From a virus, in IMG/VR virus record IMGVR_UViG_3300042383_000546, positions 1 to 64,000 of that record: a stretch of DNA of 64,000 nucleotides. One strand, given 5' to 3'. A program made the position numbers and the translations under genes. Positions 8,408-16,333 of the stretch are shown here, one piece after another. Each line of letters begins with the position of its first letter. Position 1 is the stretch's first letter. The notes beneath the pieces are model-generated. The model searched no databases. It worked only from the letters and a program-made list of their open reading frames with translations, and was not told where the DNA came from.

Positions 8408-8599
8408 TTAATTGACTACAAAGTGAATTTCCATACTACGCTTATCTAAACGTATGTACAGTTCAGTGTGCTTTTGCTCGTCTTTTTGTATTTCTAAATA
8501 CCTTCCGACTAAAACTGCTGCAGCATCTAATTGCACCTGATGGTTGCAGCTATCAATAATTTTTGCTATCCAATCGTATAAATGGTCTGCTTGTTTCAT
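8408..8599 (-). CDS. Small hypothetical protein
   Basis: 63 residues, soluble, helical N-terminus with one Cys and a beta-like C-terminus. No family recognised. Same strand and spacing as its neighbours. Confidence 0.45.
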   Translation of the reverse strand: MKQADHLYDWIAKIIDSCNHQVQLDAAAVLVGRYLEIQKDEQKHTELYIRLDKRSMEIHFVVN

Positions 8600-8608
8600 G
8601 GCTTAAAT

Positions 8609-8704
8609 TTAAAAGTTATCTGCTACTAAGCATAGCAATATAATAATAAAAATGCCAAAATAGGCAACTTTAGGACTCCAACTTTCTTGTTGATATTTGT
8701 TCAT
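8609..8704 (-). CDS. 31-residue single-pass membrane miniprotein
   Basis: ATG at 8704, TAA at 8609-8611. A polar first 10 residues are followed by a single hydrophobic helix (V-A-Y-F-G-I-F-I-I-I-L-L-C-L-V-A). The AAACCATAAAA leader stands 9 bases before the start, as for neighbouring genes, which supports translation. Function unknown. Confidence 0.5.
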   Translation of the reverse strand: MNKYQQESWSPKVAYFGIFIIILLCLVADNF

Positions 8705-8765
8705 GGCTTTGATTTTTATGGTTTAGTAAGAGTGCATTGAATAGTCGCACCCCTATTTTTTTTTA

Positions 8766-8969
8766 TTATCTTATATATAAATTAGATTCTTTGTCTTTTA
8801 TTTGAAACTTTAAAATTTCTTTGTCGTGCCACATCATCAATAATTTTGTATATAATGAAGTATTTAATGGCAGCTTACATACCTTAGATTGAACTTCAAT
8901 TTGCCCATCTAATTTTGTAATAATAAATTCGTATTTTTTTTGAGTTGTAATTGTGTTCTGATTTGTCAT
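8766..8969 (-). CDS. Small hypothetical protein, first gene of the early operon
   Basis: 67 residues, soluble. It has both the AAACCATAAAA leader and a good upstream promoter (8997-9028), so it probably heads the minus-strand early transcript. No family recognised. Confidence 0.5.
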   Translation of the reverse strand: MTNQNTITTQKKYEFIITKLDGQIEVQSKVCKLPLNTSLYTKLLMMWHDKEILKFQIKDKESNLYIR

Positions 8970-8996
8970 GGTCTAGATTTTTATGGTTTATGAGTG

Positions 8997-9028
8997 TAAA
9001 TTTATATAAAAACGTAATACCAAAACAA
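8997..9028 (-). promoter_or_regulatory. Bacteroidota-type promoter
   Basis: On the minus strand, TTG (9026-9028), a 21-base spacer and TAAATTTA (8997-9004) fit the Bacteroidota -33/-7 pattern with A in place of the final G. It lies in the 93-base gap before the gene ending at 8969 and just after the glycosyltransferase gene. Confidence 0.5.
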
Positions 9029-9062
9029 ATATTGTGTTAAAATCTTGTTAAAGCCATTAACA

Positions 9063-9920
9063 TTAGTCTAAAAGGAACTTACAATACTCAGTCATCTTAT
9101 CAGCGTCAAAGTCATTATAGTGCTCTTCAAAGTATAGGTAATAGTCAGCATAAACCTTCTTAATTTCCTCTTCTGAGTAGATTCTAAGCGGTTTGTCGGC
9201 TATGTCCTTAGAGGCTGCTTTATGGTTGTTAAAATTATCAGGGTTGTCTATATCCCCGCTCTGTTTGTGGGGTGCATCCATAATATCCCCGTCATTCCAA
9301 TTAAAGCAATAACTAGGTATACAGTCATCGTCATTTTCAAATAATTCGCCACTATCCCTCATTTTAGTATACCAACCTAGCCCTTCTTTGCCTGTTTCAA
9401 GCAAATAGCCATACTCTCTTACCTTTTTGATGTCAGCCACTATTGAAGCCTCCATAGTGTTCCTAACGAGCCTTAAATTGCCCCCGCTGTAAAAAAATGA
9501 ATAGGCAGGTTTGAAACTAGGTAAACCCGTCTGCTCAATCTTGTCTATTCCCTGTCTCATGTAATGTGGCAAATACACATCGTCATCGTCGAAAGTCACA
9601 ACGTAATCACCACCCGCAAAAACTAAAGCATCCCTTCTGATTGCTCCAACATTTGTGTAAGGTTGTTTAGTTACTGAATCTATGTTTTCGTTTACAATTA
9701 TGATATTATTGTCTTTAAGTACAGCAGCTTCATAAGGGTCATATAAGTGGTGGTTTGTGGGAAGAATAGTTGTATAAGGGTGCTCTACATCTGTATTATA
9801 GATTATTAGCTCTTTGTTTGGATAGTCCTGAGCTAAAAAACAATTCATGGCTCTTTCAACGCACTTAAATCTTCTGTAAGTGCACATAACTGCTGAAACT
9901 TTTGGTAATTCTTTAAACAT
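9063..9920 (-). CDS. Family 2 (GT-A) glycosyltransferase
   Basis: 285 residues. N-terminal S-A-V-M-C-T-Y-R-R-F with A-Q-D-Y-P-N-K-E-L is the classic GT2 nucleotide-sugar fold, and D111-D-D-D114 in T-F-D-D-D-D-V-Y-L-P is the metal-binding DxD site. GT2 enzymes transfer a sugar from a nucleotide donor. Overlap with the upstream GT (8 bases) places it in a glycan operon with a methyltransferase. Acceptor unknown; the Ser/Thr-rich fibres of this genome are plausible targets. Confidence 0.85.
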   Translation of the reverse strand: MFKELPKVSAVMCTYRRFKCVERAMNCFLAQDYPNKELIIYNTDVEHPYTTILPTNHHLYDPYEAAVLKDNNIIIVNENIDSVTKQPYTNVGAIRRDALVFAGGDYVVTFDDDDVYLPHYMRQGIDKIEQTGLPSFKPAYSFFYSGGNLRLVRNTMEASIVADIKKVREYGYLLETGKEGLGWYTKMRDSGELFENDDDCIPSYCFNWNDGDIMDAPHKQSGDIDNPDNFNNHKAASKDIADKPLRIYSEEEIKKVYADYYLYFEEHYNDFDADKMTEYCKFLLD

Positions 9921-10602
9921 CTGTGTAGTTTTTAGGGTCTTTATGTTGTTTCGTGTACTGTGTGGTTACTCTTTCTCCTATGTTATCTATGTAGTATTTT
10001 TCCTCTTCATCCAAATTATCTAAATCAATATAAAAAGGTATATGCTTACAAATAAAGTCTTTTCTAGCTACTCTTAAAGACCTGTAAGTGTTGTCTCCAA
10101 TATTTCGCATCAGAGCAAAAGTGGTATCTGTATCTGCAGTAAACACATTTGGCTCAACCTCTTCAAGCCACCATCTACCTTCATTTCTGATTACTTGATT
10201 TTTATATCTATAATGGTTTGGTAAGTCATCTATGCTGATTGCTAAAGCTACTTTGTTCATTTCGTACTTCTGTAATAGATTGTACATTACTAGTTGGTAG
10301 TCATCAGGCATATTTTCGTTAAGCTCCAAATCAGAATCTGTATAAATAAAATATTCACCTAGCTCTTTGTAAATGGCTGTAGACCAAATAGCTAAGTGTC
10401 CCTCATTTTTAAGGTATCTTATATCTACTTTTTTATCAACTTGTTTATACCAATCAATTAAGGGTTGATAGCTAGACTCGTTATCAAGAATGATTATTTC
10501 TTGTTTTGGATTTAGCATAAAAAGGTGCTCCACCATTTTTTTTGTAGTGGTCAGCCTGTTTCTATTGTTAATAACTATTGGGAACATCTTAGGCAAAGTC
10601 AT
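9913..10602 (-). CDS. GT-A type glycosyltransferase
   Basis: 229 residues. It begins F-P-I-V-I-N-N-R-N-R-L, with I-I-I-L-D-N-E-S-S and a D89-S-D91 metal site in Y-F-I-Y-T-D-S-D-L-E-L, as in GT2-like enzymes with short catalytic domains. It overlaps both neighbours (8 bases with the GT2, 14 with the methyltransferase), indicating one coupled operon. Confidence 0.75.
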   Translation of the reverse strand: MTLPKMFPIVINNRNRLTTTKKMVEHLFMLNPKQEIIILDNESSYQPLIDWYKQVDKKVDIRYLKNEGHLAIWSTAIYKELGEYFIYTDSDLELNENMPDDYQLVMYNLLQKYEMNKVALAISIDDLPNHYRYKNQVIRNEGRWWLEEVEPNVFTADTDTTFALMRNIGDNTYRSLRVARKDFICKHIPFYIDLDNLDEEEKYYIDNIGERVTTQYTKQHKDPKNYTDV

Positions 10603-11098
10603 AATTTACAAAATATCCATAGTGGTCATCCCCGCATAAATATTTCATTTGGGGGTATCTTTCTAAAAAGATTTCTTTGGTTAAATCAGGCTGATGGTGT
10701 GTTTCATACACATTTTCGAACTCAGTACCCTGAACATATAAATAAGGCACAGCTACCAAGCAAAGTTTATCTTTTGCAGTAATTTTATCTAGTAAGTTTT
10801 TAGCTTGAATAAATGTCATGTGTTCTAATACATCACCCATAATTAGATAGTCATAACTATCAAAATCAAACTCCAAAATGTCACCAAAAATTAGTTTGTT
10901 GTACTTACTCTGCAGGTCAAACATTTCTGCATATTTCGGGAATATTTCGATTCCGTCCATGTTTGGAAAGTCTGCTTTAAGCAAATGACTATAAGTGCCA
11001 CATCCTGCACCTACGTCTAAAATACTTACTGAATTTTGTACATTTTTGATGAAATGGTCTTTAACTACGTCTTTGAATAAACCGTAACTGTAAGGCAT
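10589..11098 (-). CDS. Class I SAM-dependent methyltransferase
   Basis: 169 residues. Motif I is I-L-D-V-G-A-G-C-G-T (about 27-36). The acidic ribose-binding residue follows in D-G-I-E-I, and G-D-V-L-E-H is the post-motif block typical of small-molecule or sugar methyltransferases. It sits inside the glycosyltransferase operon and could cap or modify the glycan (inference). Confidence 0.8.
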   Translation of the reverse strand: MPYSYGLFKDVVKDHFIKNVQNSVSILDVGAGCGTYSHLLKADFPNMDGIEIFPKYAEMFDLQSKYNKLIFGDILEFDFDSYDYLIMGDVLEHMTFIQAKNLLDKITAKDKLCLVAVPYLYVQGTEFENVYETHHQPDLTKEIFLERYPQMKYLCGDDHYGYFVNYDFA

Positions 11099-11107
11099 AT
11101 TTATGTT

Positions 11108-11338
11108 TTAAATTTCCCATTTATTTAGCGGACAGGCTTGTATACCCCTTGGGCTGAAGACCTTTCCTTTTGTAGCACATCCGCACTCAGAACAGTATGA
11201 AATAGCAGCATCTACCCACTTATCACACTCCATACAAGTCTTTAATCTTATGGCTGCAATTTCTTTTTGCTCTTCGGTAGGATTTACCATAGTAGCATAA
11301 GATTGTATGATTTCTTTTATTTTGGCTATAGTAAACAT
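11108..11338 (-). CDS. Four-Cys zinc-ribbon small protein
   Basis: 76 residues. C-M-E-C ... Y-C-S-E-C-G-C forms a zinc ribbon, then F-S-P-R-G-I-Q-A-C-P-L-N-K-W at the C-terminus. This layout is common in small phage proteins of unknown role. It overlaps the end of the upstream GT gene by 13 bases. Confidence 0.65.
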   Translation of the reverse strand: MFTIAKIKEIIQSYATMVNPTEEQKEIAAIRLKTCMECDKWVDAAISYCSECGCATKGKVFSPRGIQACPLNKWEI

Positions 11339-12303
11339 GATTTCTCTCCTATTGATTTGATAAACTCAAAGTATTTATAGCCACACTTATCTTTTAAATA
11401 TGTTTCACATTCATGTAAGAATGGATATTTAATCATAAATTCTGCCTTGTAAAAATGTGTGTCTGACATATTTGAAGTACAACCTGCGTTGTGGTATATA
11501 TAATTTTCATCCCATTTTTCAATAGTATCTGTAGCCCATGCAAAATTTAGTTCAGGAATTATATTTGTGTTATATCCACGCATCCAAGCATTCCATGCAA
11601 TAGCCCACATATCAGAACACCAAATTTGTAATTCATGGTGTGTAGGGTCTGCAATTTTCTTTTGCATATTTAAAGCGGTAATATCTTTGAAGAGCTTTTC
11701 GCAATCTTTTTCTACTTTGTCCCAAAATACCCAATCAACTCTTTTCATTAAGTATTGAGCACCACCTGCCTGATTTTCTCTGTTTCTTACTAATTCAGGA
11801 TGTATACCAACTATTTCGCACATAGCATTTAACACATCGTCACCTTTTGACTTTACATAATTGTAGCCCAAATAACCTATTGTATCTGATACAAACCAAT
11901 TAGTGTCATCCTCACAAAGTGTATGTACAAATTCAGGGTATTTTGTAAATATGATGTCGCAATCATGGTAGAAAACACACTCTTCCTCAAGCTGTGGATA
12001 TTTCTTGAAGTGTTGTTTTAGCACATTTGGTCTAATAGACGAAGTATAACTGAATGGATAAACCCTTGTATCTGTGTAATAAAAAAAGTCGGCAACATCT
12101 TTATAACGCTGCTCGACCTTATTCATAATATCTAATTTGTCCTGAAAATCGGACTCGTTTGTATTGTAAGCTATCAGAATATCAATCTGATTATTCTCGT
12201 GTATACCTAAACTTTTAAAGTTTTCTAGCATAACCTCTACCTGCCACGCAAAATAGGGTATAGCAGGTTGTACACACATAAATGTTACATTCTTTTCCTT
12301 CAT
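11326..12303 (-). CDS. GT-A-like glycosyltransferase (hydroxyproline GT-like)
   Basis: 325 residues from the ATG at 12303; a longer reading to 12333 uses a non-ATG codon and runs into the promoter. D114-C-D116 in F-Y-H-D-C-D-I-I-F is the DxD site, and a later A-G-G-A-Q-Y-L-M segment resembles the G-G-x-Q block of peptidyl-hydroxyproline and related protein O-glycosyltransferases. Trp/Tyr-rich C-terminal half. It heads the 9063-12303 operon behind a strong promoter. Substrate uncertain. Confidence 0.65.
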   Translation of the reverse strand: MKEKNVTFMCVQPAIPYFAWQVEVMLENFKSLGIHENNQIDILIAYNTNESDFQDKLDIMNKVEQRYKDVADFFYYTDTRVYPFSYTSSIRPNVLKQHFKKYPQLEEECVFYHDCDIIFTKYPEFVHTLCEDDTNWFVSDTIGYLGYNYVKSKGDDVLNAMCEIVGIHPELVRNRENQAGGAQYLMKRVDWVFWDKVEKDCEKLFKDITALNMQKKIADPTHHELQIWCSDMWAIAWNAWMRGYNTNIIPELNFAWATDTIEKWDENYIYHNAGCTSNMSDTHFYKAEFMIKYPFLHECETYLKDKCGYKYFEFIKSIGEKSCLL

Positions 12304-12330
12304 GGTTCTTTTTTTTATTAAAAATCTTCC

Positions 12331-12360
12331 CAAATATATGAAACCTTATTTTATTAACAA
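12331..12360 (-). promoter_or_regulatory. Strong Bacteroidota-type promoter for the first glycan operon
   Basis: Minus strand: TTG (12358-12360), exactly 19 bases, then TATATTTG (12331-12338), a full match to the Bacteroidota TTG/TAnnTTTG promoter. The ATG at 12303 is 27 bases further on. The -33 box lies within the last codons of the preceding fibre gene. Confidence 0.75.
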
Positions 12361-13355
12361 GGTGTTTCTGTAGTTAATGTTCCATTACCACTTGTAATTA
12401 ACCAATTGTTTGTACCATCAGCGTAGTAGTTATTAGGAGCTAAAGCACTTAAAGCACTATCTTGATACAATACAACTCCATTAGCAAGTGTTGGTACTGC
12501 TGCATAATATGTTACAGGAGCTATACCAAACTCAAGACAAGCATTTGCACCACTAACACCATCAACTCCTAAAGGAAAACCATAAAACGATGCAGTAGTA
12601 GTCGTTGTGGTTGTACTTGTTGTCGGTGGCTGAGTTGTAGTAGACGTAGTTGTACTTGTTGTCGGTGGCTCAGTCGTAGTACTTGTTGTCGTACTTGTTG
12701 TCGGTGCTACCGTTGTCGTAGACGTAGTTGTACTAGTCGTAGGAACTACTGCCGTTGTGGTAGTGGTAGTTGTACTAGTTGTAGGTACTCCTGTCGTTGT
12801 GCTAGTTGTTGTACTAGTAGTAGGGACTCCCGTAGTCGTACTAGTTGTTGTACTAGTTGAAGGAATAGTAGTGGACGTTGTGGTCGTACTTGTAGTAGGA
12901 ACTCCCGTAGTCGTACTAGTTGTTGTACTTGTTGAAGGAATAGTAGTGGACGTTGTGGTCGTACTAGTTGTAGGAACTCCCGTTGTTGTGCTTGTAGTTG
13001 TACTAGTGGTAGTACCTGTTGCACAATCGTTTATATTGCCGTATACGTTTGTATCGTCTTGAGTAAATAAATAGTTTACAGAAGATATAATTTCAGTACA
13101 GAAAAAGCCAAACCCTAAAGAGTTTAGGGCTGCTAAATAAGAAGTTAAAGAATTGGCTGTATAAGAGAATTGGTATGTAGCACCATTAATTACTATACTT
13201 CCTGTTCCACATGACAAATCTATGGTTTGAATATTCCATGAATACTTTGTAGTAGCATTAATAGAATATATGTTCCTTTGCAGTAAGGGAACATTAATAT
13301 CACAATCTGTATTGTTTTTAACACTGAACTGTACTAATTCTTTTTTCTGTGCCAT
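12354..13355 (-). CDS. Surface fibre-like protein with long Thr/Ser mucin-like stalk
   Basis: 333 residues. Residues 1-115 form a beta-rich domain. About 116-250 are almost entirely T-T-S-T-T-T repeats broken by G-V-P, I-P-S, V-A-P, E-P-P and Q-P-P. The last ~80 residues form a second beta domain ending in P-C. Such Thr-rich stalks are extended and often O-glycosylated, and glycosyltransferases lie on both sides. The same T-T-S-T-T-T signature and P-C ending recur at 26327-26815. A virion surface protein is inferred. Confidence 0.6.
   Translation of the reverse strand: MAQKKELVQFSVKNNTDCDINVPLLQRNIYSINATTKYSWNIQTIDLSCGTGSIVINGATYQFSYTANSLTSYLAALNSLGFGFFCTEIISSVNYLFTQDDTNVYGNINDCATGTTTSTTTSTTTGVPTTSTTTTSTTIPSTSTTTSTTTGVPTTSTTTTSTTIPSTSTTTSTTTGVPTTSTTTSTTTGVPTTSTTTTTTTAVVPTTSTTTSTTTVAPTTSTTTSTTTEPPTTSTTTSTTTQPPTTSTTTTTTTASFYGFPLGVDGVSGANACLEFGIAPVTYYAAVPTLANGVVLYQDSALSALAPNNYYADGTNNWLITSGNGTLTTETPC
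12600..13015. repeat. Tandem repeats encoding the Thr-rich stalk
   Basis: Imperfect tandem repeats of GTAGT/TGTACTAG-type units (minus strand reads mostly ACT/ACA/AGT codons), with near-identical blocks such as those around 12845-12900 and 12905-12965. All three codon positions drift between Thr codons, so the protein repeat is conserved better than the DNA. Length variation by slippage is likely. Confidence 0.7.
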
Positions 13356-13358
13356 GTT

Positions 13359-13856
13359 TTATTCTTGGTCAATTAGGTAATTGCAATAGTCATCAAATAT
13401 CTTCACTCCTTCTGCATTTTCAAGTTCCTCAAAGTTATTGTCTCCGTACTGCTCCAAATCTCCACCCATATATTCAATTAGAGCAAACATTTTAAAATAT
13501 ACTAGCTCTTGAGCGTATAGATTGAATGTTAATGAAGAAAACCCGTCAAAAATAATTTCATTAGGACTAGTTTCATAGTAAATGGCAGGTTGGTCTTGGT
13601 ATGGGTCTATTGCAAAAGCTAAATAGCTGCTCATTTGATTACCTGCAGAGTCAAAATGGGTGTAGAAAAATGGTTGGTTGATTTGCTTATATGTCGAAGA
13701 TGACAAATAAAAGAACTCAGAACCATATACATACGTTCCCAAACTTTGCATTAACTGACTATACGTTATAGTTGGTGTACTAATTGAACTGCTTGGTGGT
13801 GAAGCTGATACCATTGGCACTAATGCACTAGAAATAACTGAAGGTATTAAACCCAT
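13359..13856 (-). CDS. Minor capsid-like protein, paralog of the capsid candidate
   Basis: 165 residues. It shares with the 43695-44393 protein a block D-P-Y-Q-(D/N)-Q ... I-x-x-D-G-F-x-x-L-T-F-x-x-x-A-x-x-x-V-x-F, in the same order and spacing. It lacks the N-terminal half of that protein and has an acidic tail ending L-I-D-Q-E. The likely meaning is a second jelly-roll-type capsid protein, such as a penton or vertex protein, next to fibre and membrane proteins. Fold and role are inferred. Confidence 0.55.
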   Translation of the reverse strand: MGLIPSVISSALVPMVSASPPSSSISTPTITYSQLMQSLGTYVYGSEFFYLSSSTYKQINQPFFYTHFDSAGNQMSSYLAFAIDPYQDQPAIYYETSPNEIIFDGFSSLTFNLYAQELVYFKMFALIEYMGGDLEQYGDNNFEELENAEGVKIFDDYCNYLIDQE

Positions 13857-13858
13857 GA

Positions 13859-14188
13859 TTACATTATTTTATTTCCCTTTAAATCAGCAGCAAACAATCT
13901 TCCGCTACCTTTATCCTTATGAACTCTCATTCCATATTCTTTTGCAAATTCTGCGTTCATATCACCTAAAAAAGATACTGATTCACCTGCTTGTTGTGCA
14001 GATTTATAAGCACTTAGCACTACAGCAGCATTTTTTACTTCCTCTTCAGTAGGCTCAGATTTTGATTTAGAGCTAGAACTTGTCTTTTTAGTAGAAGACC
14101 CACCAATAGGCATAATTTTCTTTATAGCCCAATAAAATAGGAATCCACCACCGAATATTAAAAGCAGTTTTTTTGTATTAGTATTCAT
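13859..14188 (-). CDS. N-terminally anchored small virion-type protein
   Basis: 109 residues. One membrane helix (about 7-25), a Ser/Lys-rich linker, and a C-terminal globular part with F-L-G-D-M-N-A-E-F, a variant of the FTGxDxF-like motif seen in other structural proteins. It abuts the minor capsid gene (2-base gap) and overlaps the upstream gene by one base. Confidence 0.55.
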   Translation of the reverse strand: MNTNTKKLLLIFGGGFLFYWAIKKIMPIGGSSTKKTSSSSKSKSEPTEEEVKNAAVVLSAYKSAQQAGESVSFLGDMNAEFAKEYGMRVHKDKGSGRLFAADLKGNKIM

Positions 14189-14553
14189 TATTTACCGTAT
14201 TTTTTAACTAGAAAATATACACCAACAATAGCTAAAATACCACCTACTAAGTATACAGTACCCATTTTGATACCGCCCACAAAGTCACCTTGTAGTCTTT
14301 CTTTTTTGCTTGTATTTAAAATGTCAAGTGTGTTATTAGTTTCGTTAGGTGTCACAACACCTTTCTTTGACAATAAATCATTTAATACACCTTGTAGCTT
14401 GTCAGTATTCTTTTTTAACAAGTCCATAGCTGCTTGACCATATTGACCACTATTTATAGCGTCTGATACCTCGTTTAATTCAGCTTTTATCTGATTTACT
14501 AAAACGTCTTTTTTTTCAGGGGTCAATATTTGACCTTTTTGAATATCTGCCAT
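14188..14553 (-). CDS. Tail-anchored helical protein
   Basis: 121 residues: helical cytosolic or internal part, then a C-terminal membrane helix (about 97-116) ending in K-K-Y-G-K. This is the recurrent tail-anchor layout of this window. No family recognised. Confidence 0.55.
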   Translation of the reverse strand: MADIQKGQILTPEKKDVLVNQIKAELNEVSDAINSGQYGQAAMDLLKKNTDKLQGVLNDLLSKKGVVTPNETNNTLDILNTSKKERLQGDFVGGIKMGTVYLVGGILAIVGVYFLVKKYGK

Positions 14554-14554
14554 A

Positions 14555-14911
14555 TTATTTATTTCTATTTATAAGACTTATAGTTAGTCCACCCACAACT
14601 ATTAAACCGCCAATACCCGCCACAATATACATAGCCTTTTTGGTTTTTTCCTTTTCTGCTTGTACTTTACCCAAAGCGTCAATTCTAGCAACATCTAGTT
14701 TACCTAGTGTATCAGCTAAAATCTGCTGTCTTGCTGCCTCACTATTAGCTTCAATTAATTGCTTGTTTAAAATAACTTTTTGGTCATAATCTAGACTTGC
14801 TAAGTTCTGTACGAACTTGCGTCTTTGATTCATGTCCTTAGTATTTGCTATAGCACTAACAATGCCTGTTAAAGCACTAGCTACTGCTGTTCCTGCTAAT
14901 ATATAACTCAT
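14555..14911 (-). CDS. Tail-anchored protein, paralog of 15344-15730
   Basis: 118 residues. The segment R-R-K-F-V-Q-N-L-A-S-L ... Q-L-I-E-A-N matches Q-R-K-F-S-Q-N-L-A-T-L ... A-L-M-E-A-N in the protein at 15344-15730, and both end in a C-terminal membrane helix. A duplicated membrane protein, probably structural. It overlaps the cupin-like gene by four bases. Confidence 0.6.
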   Translation of the reverse strand: MSYILAGTAVASALTGIVSAIANTKDMNQRRKFVQNLASLDYDQKVILNKQLIEANSEAARQQILADTLGKLDVARIDALGKVQAEKEKTKKAMYIVAGIGGLIVVGGLTISLINRNK

Positions 14912-15339
14912 TCTGCTATTTTTTTGGTGTTATTGATAAACGGGTTCTCATGTTTTTCTATTATCCTGTCCTCTATTTCTTGTAAATCTTCAGTATTACT
15001 TGGGTTTAAATGATATGTTGTCCAAACGCAATCTTCAACCACATATAAAACCCTTCTAGTTCCCGCTTGGGTTATTCCTGTATAAGGAGCTTCATATTCT
15101 ACCCATTCACCTGCATCAATACAAACCATAACTCTACCTTTTGAAATGGTAAAAGGATGTTGTGTTTTATGTATTTTACTAGTGATTAAAGAACCTGCAG
15201 CCATAGTAATTTCTCTGATATACATACCGTCAGTAAACCTATGCTCCAAAGGGCATACGATTTGCTCTTGCTCTAAAATCAGAGCTTCAAGCTCGTCTAT
15301 TTTTAGGTCATTCGTTCTATGTAGTAATTCTGATGTCAA
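14908..15339 (-). CDS. Cupin-like protein
   Basis: 143 residues. The K-I-H-K-T-Q-H-P-F-T-I-S-K-G-R-V core (about 57-72), followed by beta strands and P-Y-T-G-I, looks like a cupin beta barrel. The reading begins with TTG at 15339, five bases before the upstream stop; no in-frame ATG exists before residue 39, so TTG is the likely start. Such small cupins occur in phages near structural genes. Ligand unknown. Confidence 0.5.
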   Translation of the reverse strand: MTSELLHRTNDLKIDELEALILEQEQIVCPLEHRFTDGMYIREITMAAGSLITSKIHKTQHPFTISKGRVMVCIDAGEWVEYEAPYTGITQAGTRRVLYVVEDCVWTTYHLNPSNTEDLQEIEDRIIEKHENPFINNTKKIAE

Positions 15340-15343
15340 ACTA

Positions 15344-15730
15344 TTATTTTTTAACTATGTATGCTATAATGCCGATGCCAACTAAAATAAAAGCACCCGC
15401 TGCTATATATGTGTTTGTTCTAGCTTTCCTTTCTTTTTCACTAACTGAAGCAACTAACAAATCAATCCTTTTTGTTTGCAAATTAGTCAGCACGTCTCTG
15501 ATTATTTTAATTCTTTCAGTTTCGTTATTAGCCTCCATAAGTGCTCTATTCAAAGCATCTTGTTGCTCTAAACTTAAAGTAGCTAAATTTTGAGAGAATT
15601 TTCTTTGGAGGTTCGTATCACCTATACCCGTAATAGTAGTAACAGCAAGAGAGGCTACTTCGCCACCTGCTTGTATAGCTGCAGCAGTATTTGCTGCCTG
15701 TGATGCTCGTAATGCTGCTTCTTGTGACAT
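15344..15730 (-). CDS. Tail-anchored protein, paralog of 14555-14911
   Basis: 128 residues. Ala-rich N-terminus, the Q-R-K-F-S-Q-N-L repeat block, and a C-terminal membrane helix ending I-V-K-K. It is separated from its paralog only by the cupin-like gene. A related Q-R-K-F segment also occurs in the protein at 37220-37822. Probably a virion membrane protein. Confidence 0.6.
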   Translation of the reverse strand: MSQEAALRASQAANTAAAIQAGGEVASLAVTTITGIGDTNLQRKFSQNLATLSLEQQDALNRALMEANNETERIKIIRDVLTNLQTKRIDLLVASVSEKERKARTNTYIAAGAFILVGIGIIAYIVKK

Positions 15731-15733
15731 AAC

Positions 15734-16210
15734 TTATTTATTACTAATTTTAAAAGGGTCTTGTCCGTAATAGTATGAGCCAAATGGGTCATTTTTTGGT
15801 GCAGCTAACAATTTAGGTAGATATTGGGTTTTAGACCAAACTAAACCTCTTTTTGCAGCTATTGCATCAATTTCAGCTAAACTATCTACTTGAGTTTTAC
15901 CTGTAACAGATTTAAGTGCATTTTGAGTTTCAGTACCGAAATCACCATCTGCTCCGAATTTAGGGAGTTTATCTGTACCAATAGCAAGTTGTAAACGCTG
16001 AACTAAAGCACCTTTAGAGCCTTTTTTTAGTGGGAATGTACTTGCAGTTGCAGTTGTACCGCCTCCGCTAGAAGTAGTGCCTCCGCTAGAAGTATCAATA
16101 TTACCTTGACTATCCATTACCGAAGGTGTCTTTTTCATAGACCTGATAATGTAATAAATGCCTACAATACCAAGAGCAATCGGCAACCAATATTTTTTCC
16201 CCTTAACCAT
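15734..16210 (-). CDS. Membrane-anchored peptidoglycan-binding protein
   Basis: 158 residues. N-terminal membrane helix (about 8-24), Gly/Ser/Thr linker, then a PG_binding_1 domain (about 55-112) with L-K-K-G-S-K-G-A-L-V-Q-R-L-Q and D-G-D-F-G-x-x-T-x-x-A. Such domains bind the peptidoglycan stem peptide or glycan. It may tether the particle to the wall during entry (inference). First gene of the 12354-16210 group as read on the minus strand. Confidence 0.75.
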   Translation of the reverse strand: MVKGKKYWLPIALGIVGIYYIIRSMKKTPSVMDSQGNIDTSSGGTTSSGGGTTATASTFPLKKGSKGALVQRLQLAIGTDKLPKFGADGDFGTETQNALKSVTGKTQVDSLAEIDAIAAKRGLVWSKTQYLPKLLAAPKNDPFGSYYYGQDPFKISNK

Positions 16211-16274
16211 ACAATTAAAATTTAGTATAAAAATAAATAAAATTACCTACATACAGCATTTTTCCGATATTAAA

Positions 16275-16310
16275 TAAAAAAAATAGCCCAATTTCCGAAG
16301 ATTTTGGGCT
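16275..16310 (-). terminator. Rho-independent terminator after the sulfation cassette
   Basis: Inverted repeat AGCCCAA/TTGGGCT (16285-16310), followed on the minus strand by a run of T (the A run at about 16276-16283). It ends the transcript of genes 16334-18523. Loop of about 11 bases. Confidence 0.75.
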
Positions 16311-16333
16311 TTTGTATGGGGGGAATGGGTATT

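Noticed and set aside
12304-12333. Longer start of the HPAT-like glycosyltransferase
   Set aside because: It would need a non-ATG start inside the promoter's TATATTTG box.
12600-13015. CRISPR-like array
   Set aside because: Repeats are in-frame, imperfect and without unique spacers; they encode Thr-rich protein.
12746-13062. + and - strand frames inside the Thr-repeat block (Val-rich or Gln/Leu-rich)
   Set aside because: Alternative-frame artefacts of the trinucleotide-like repeat; no start signals or neighbours.
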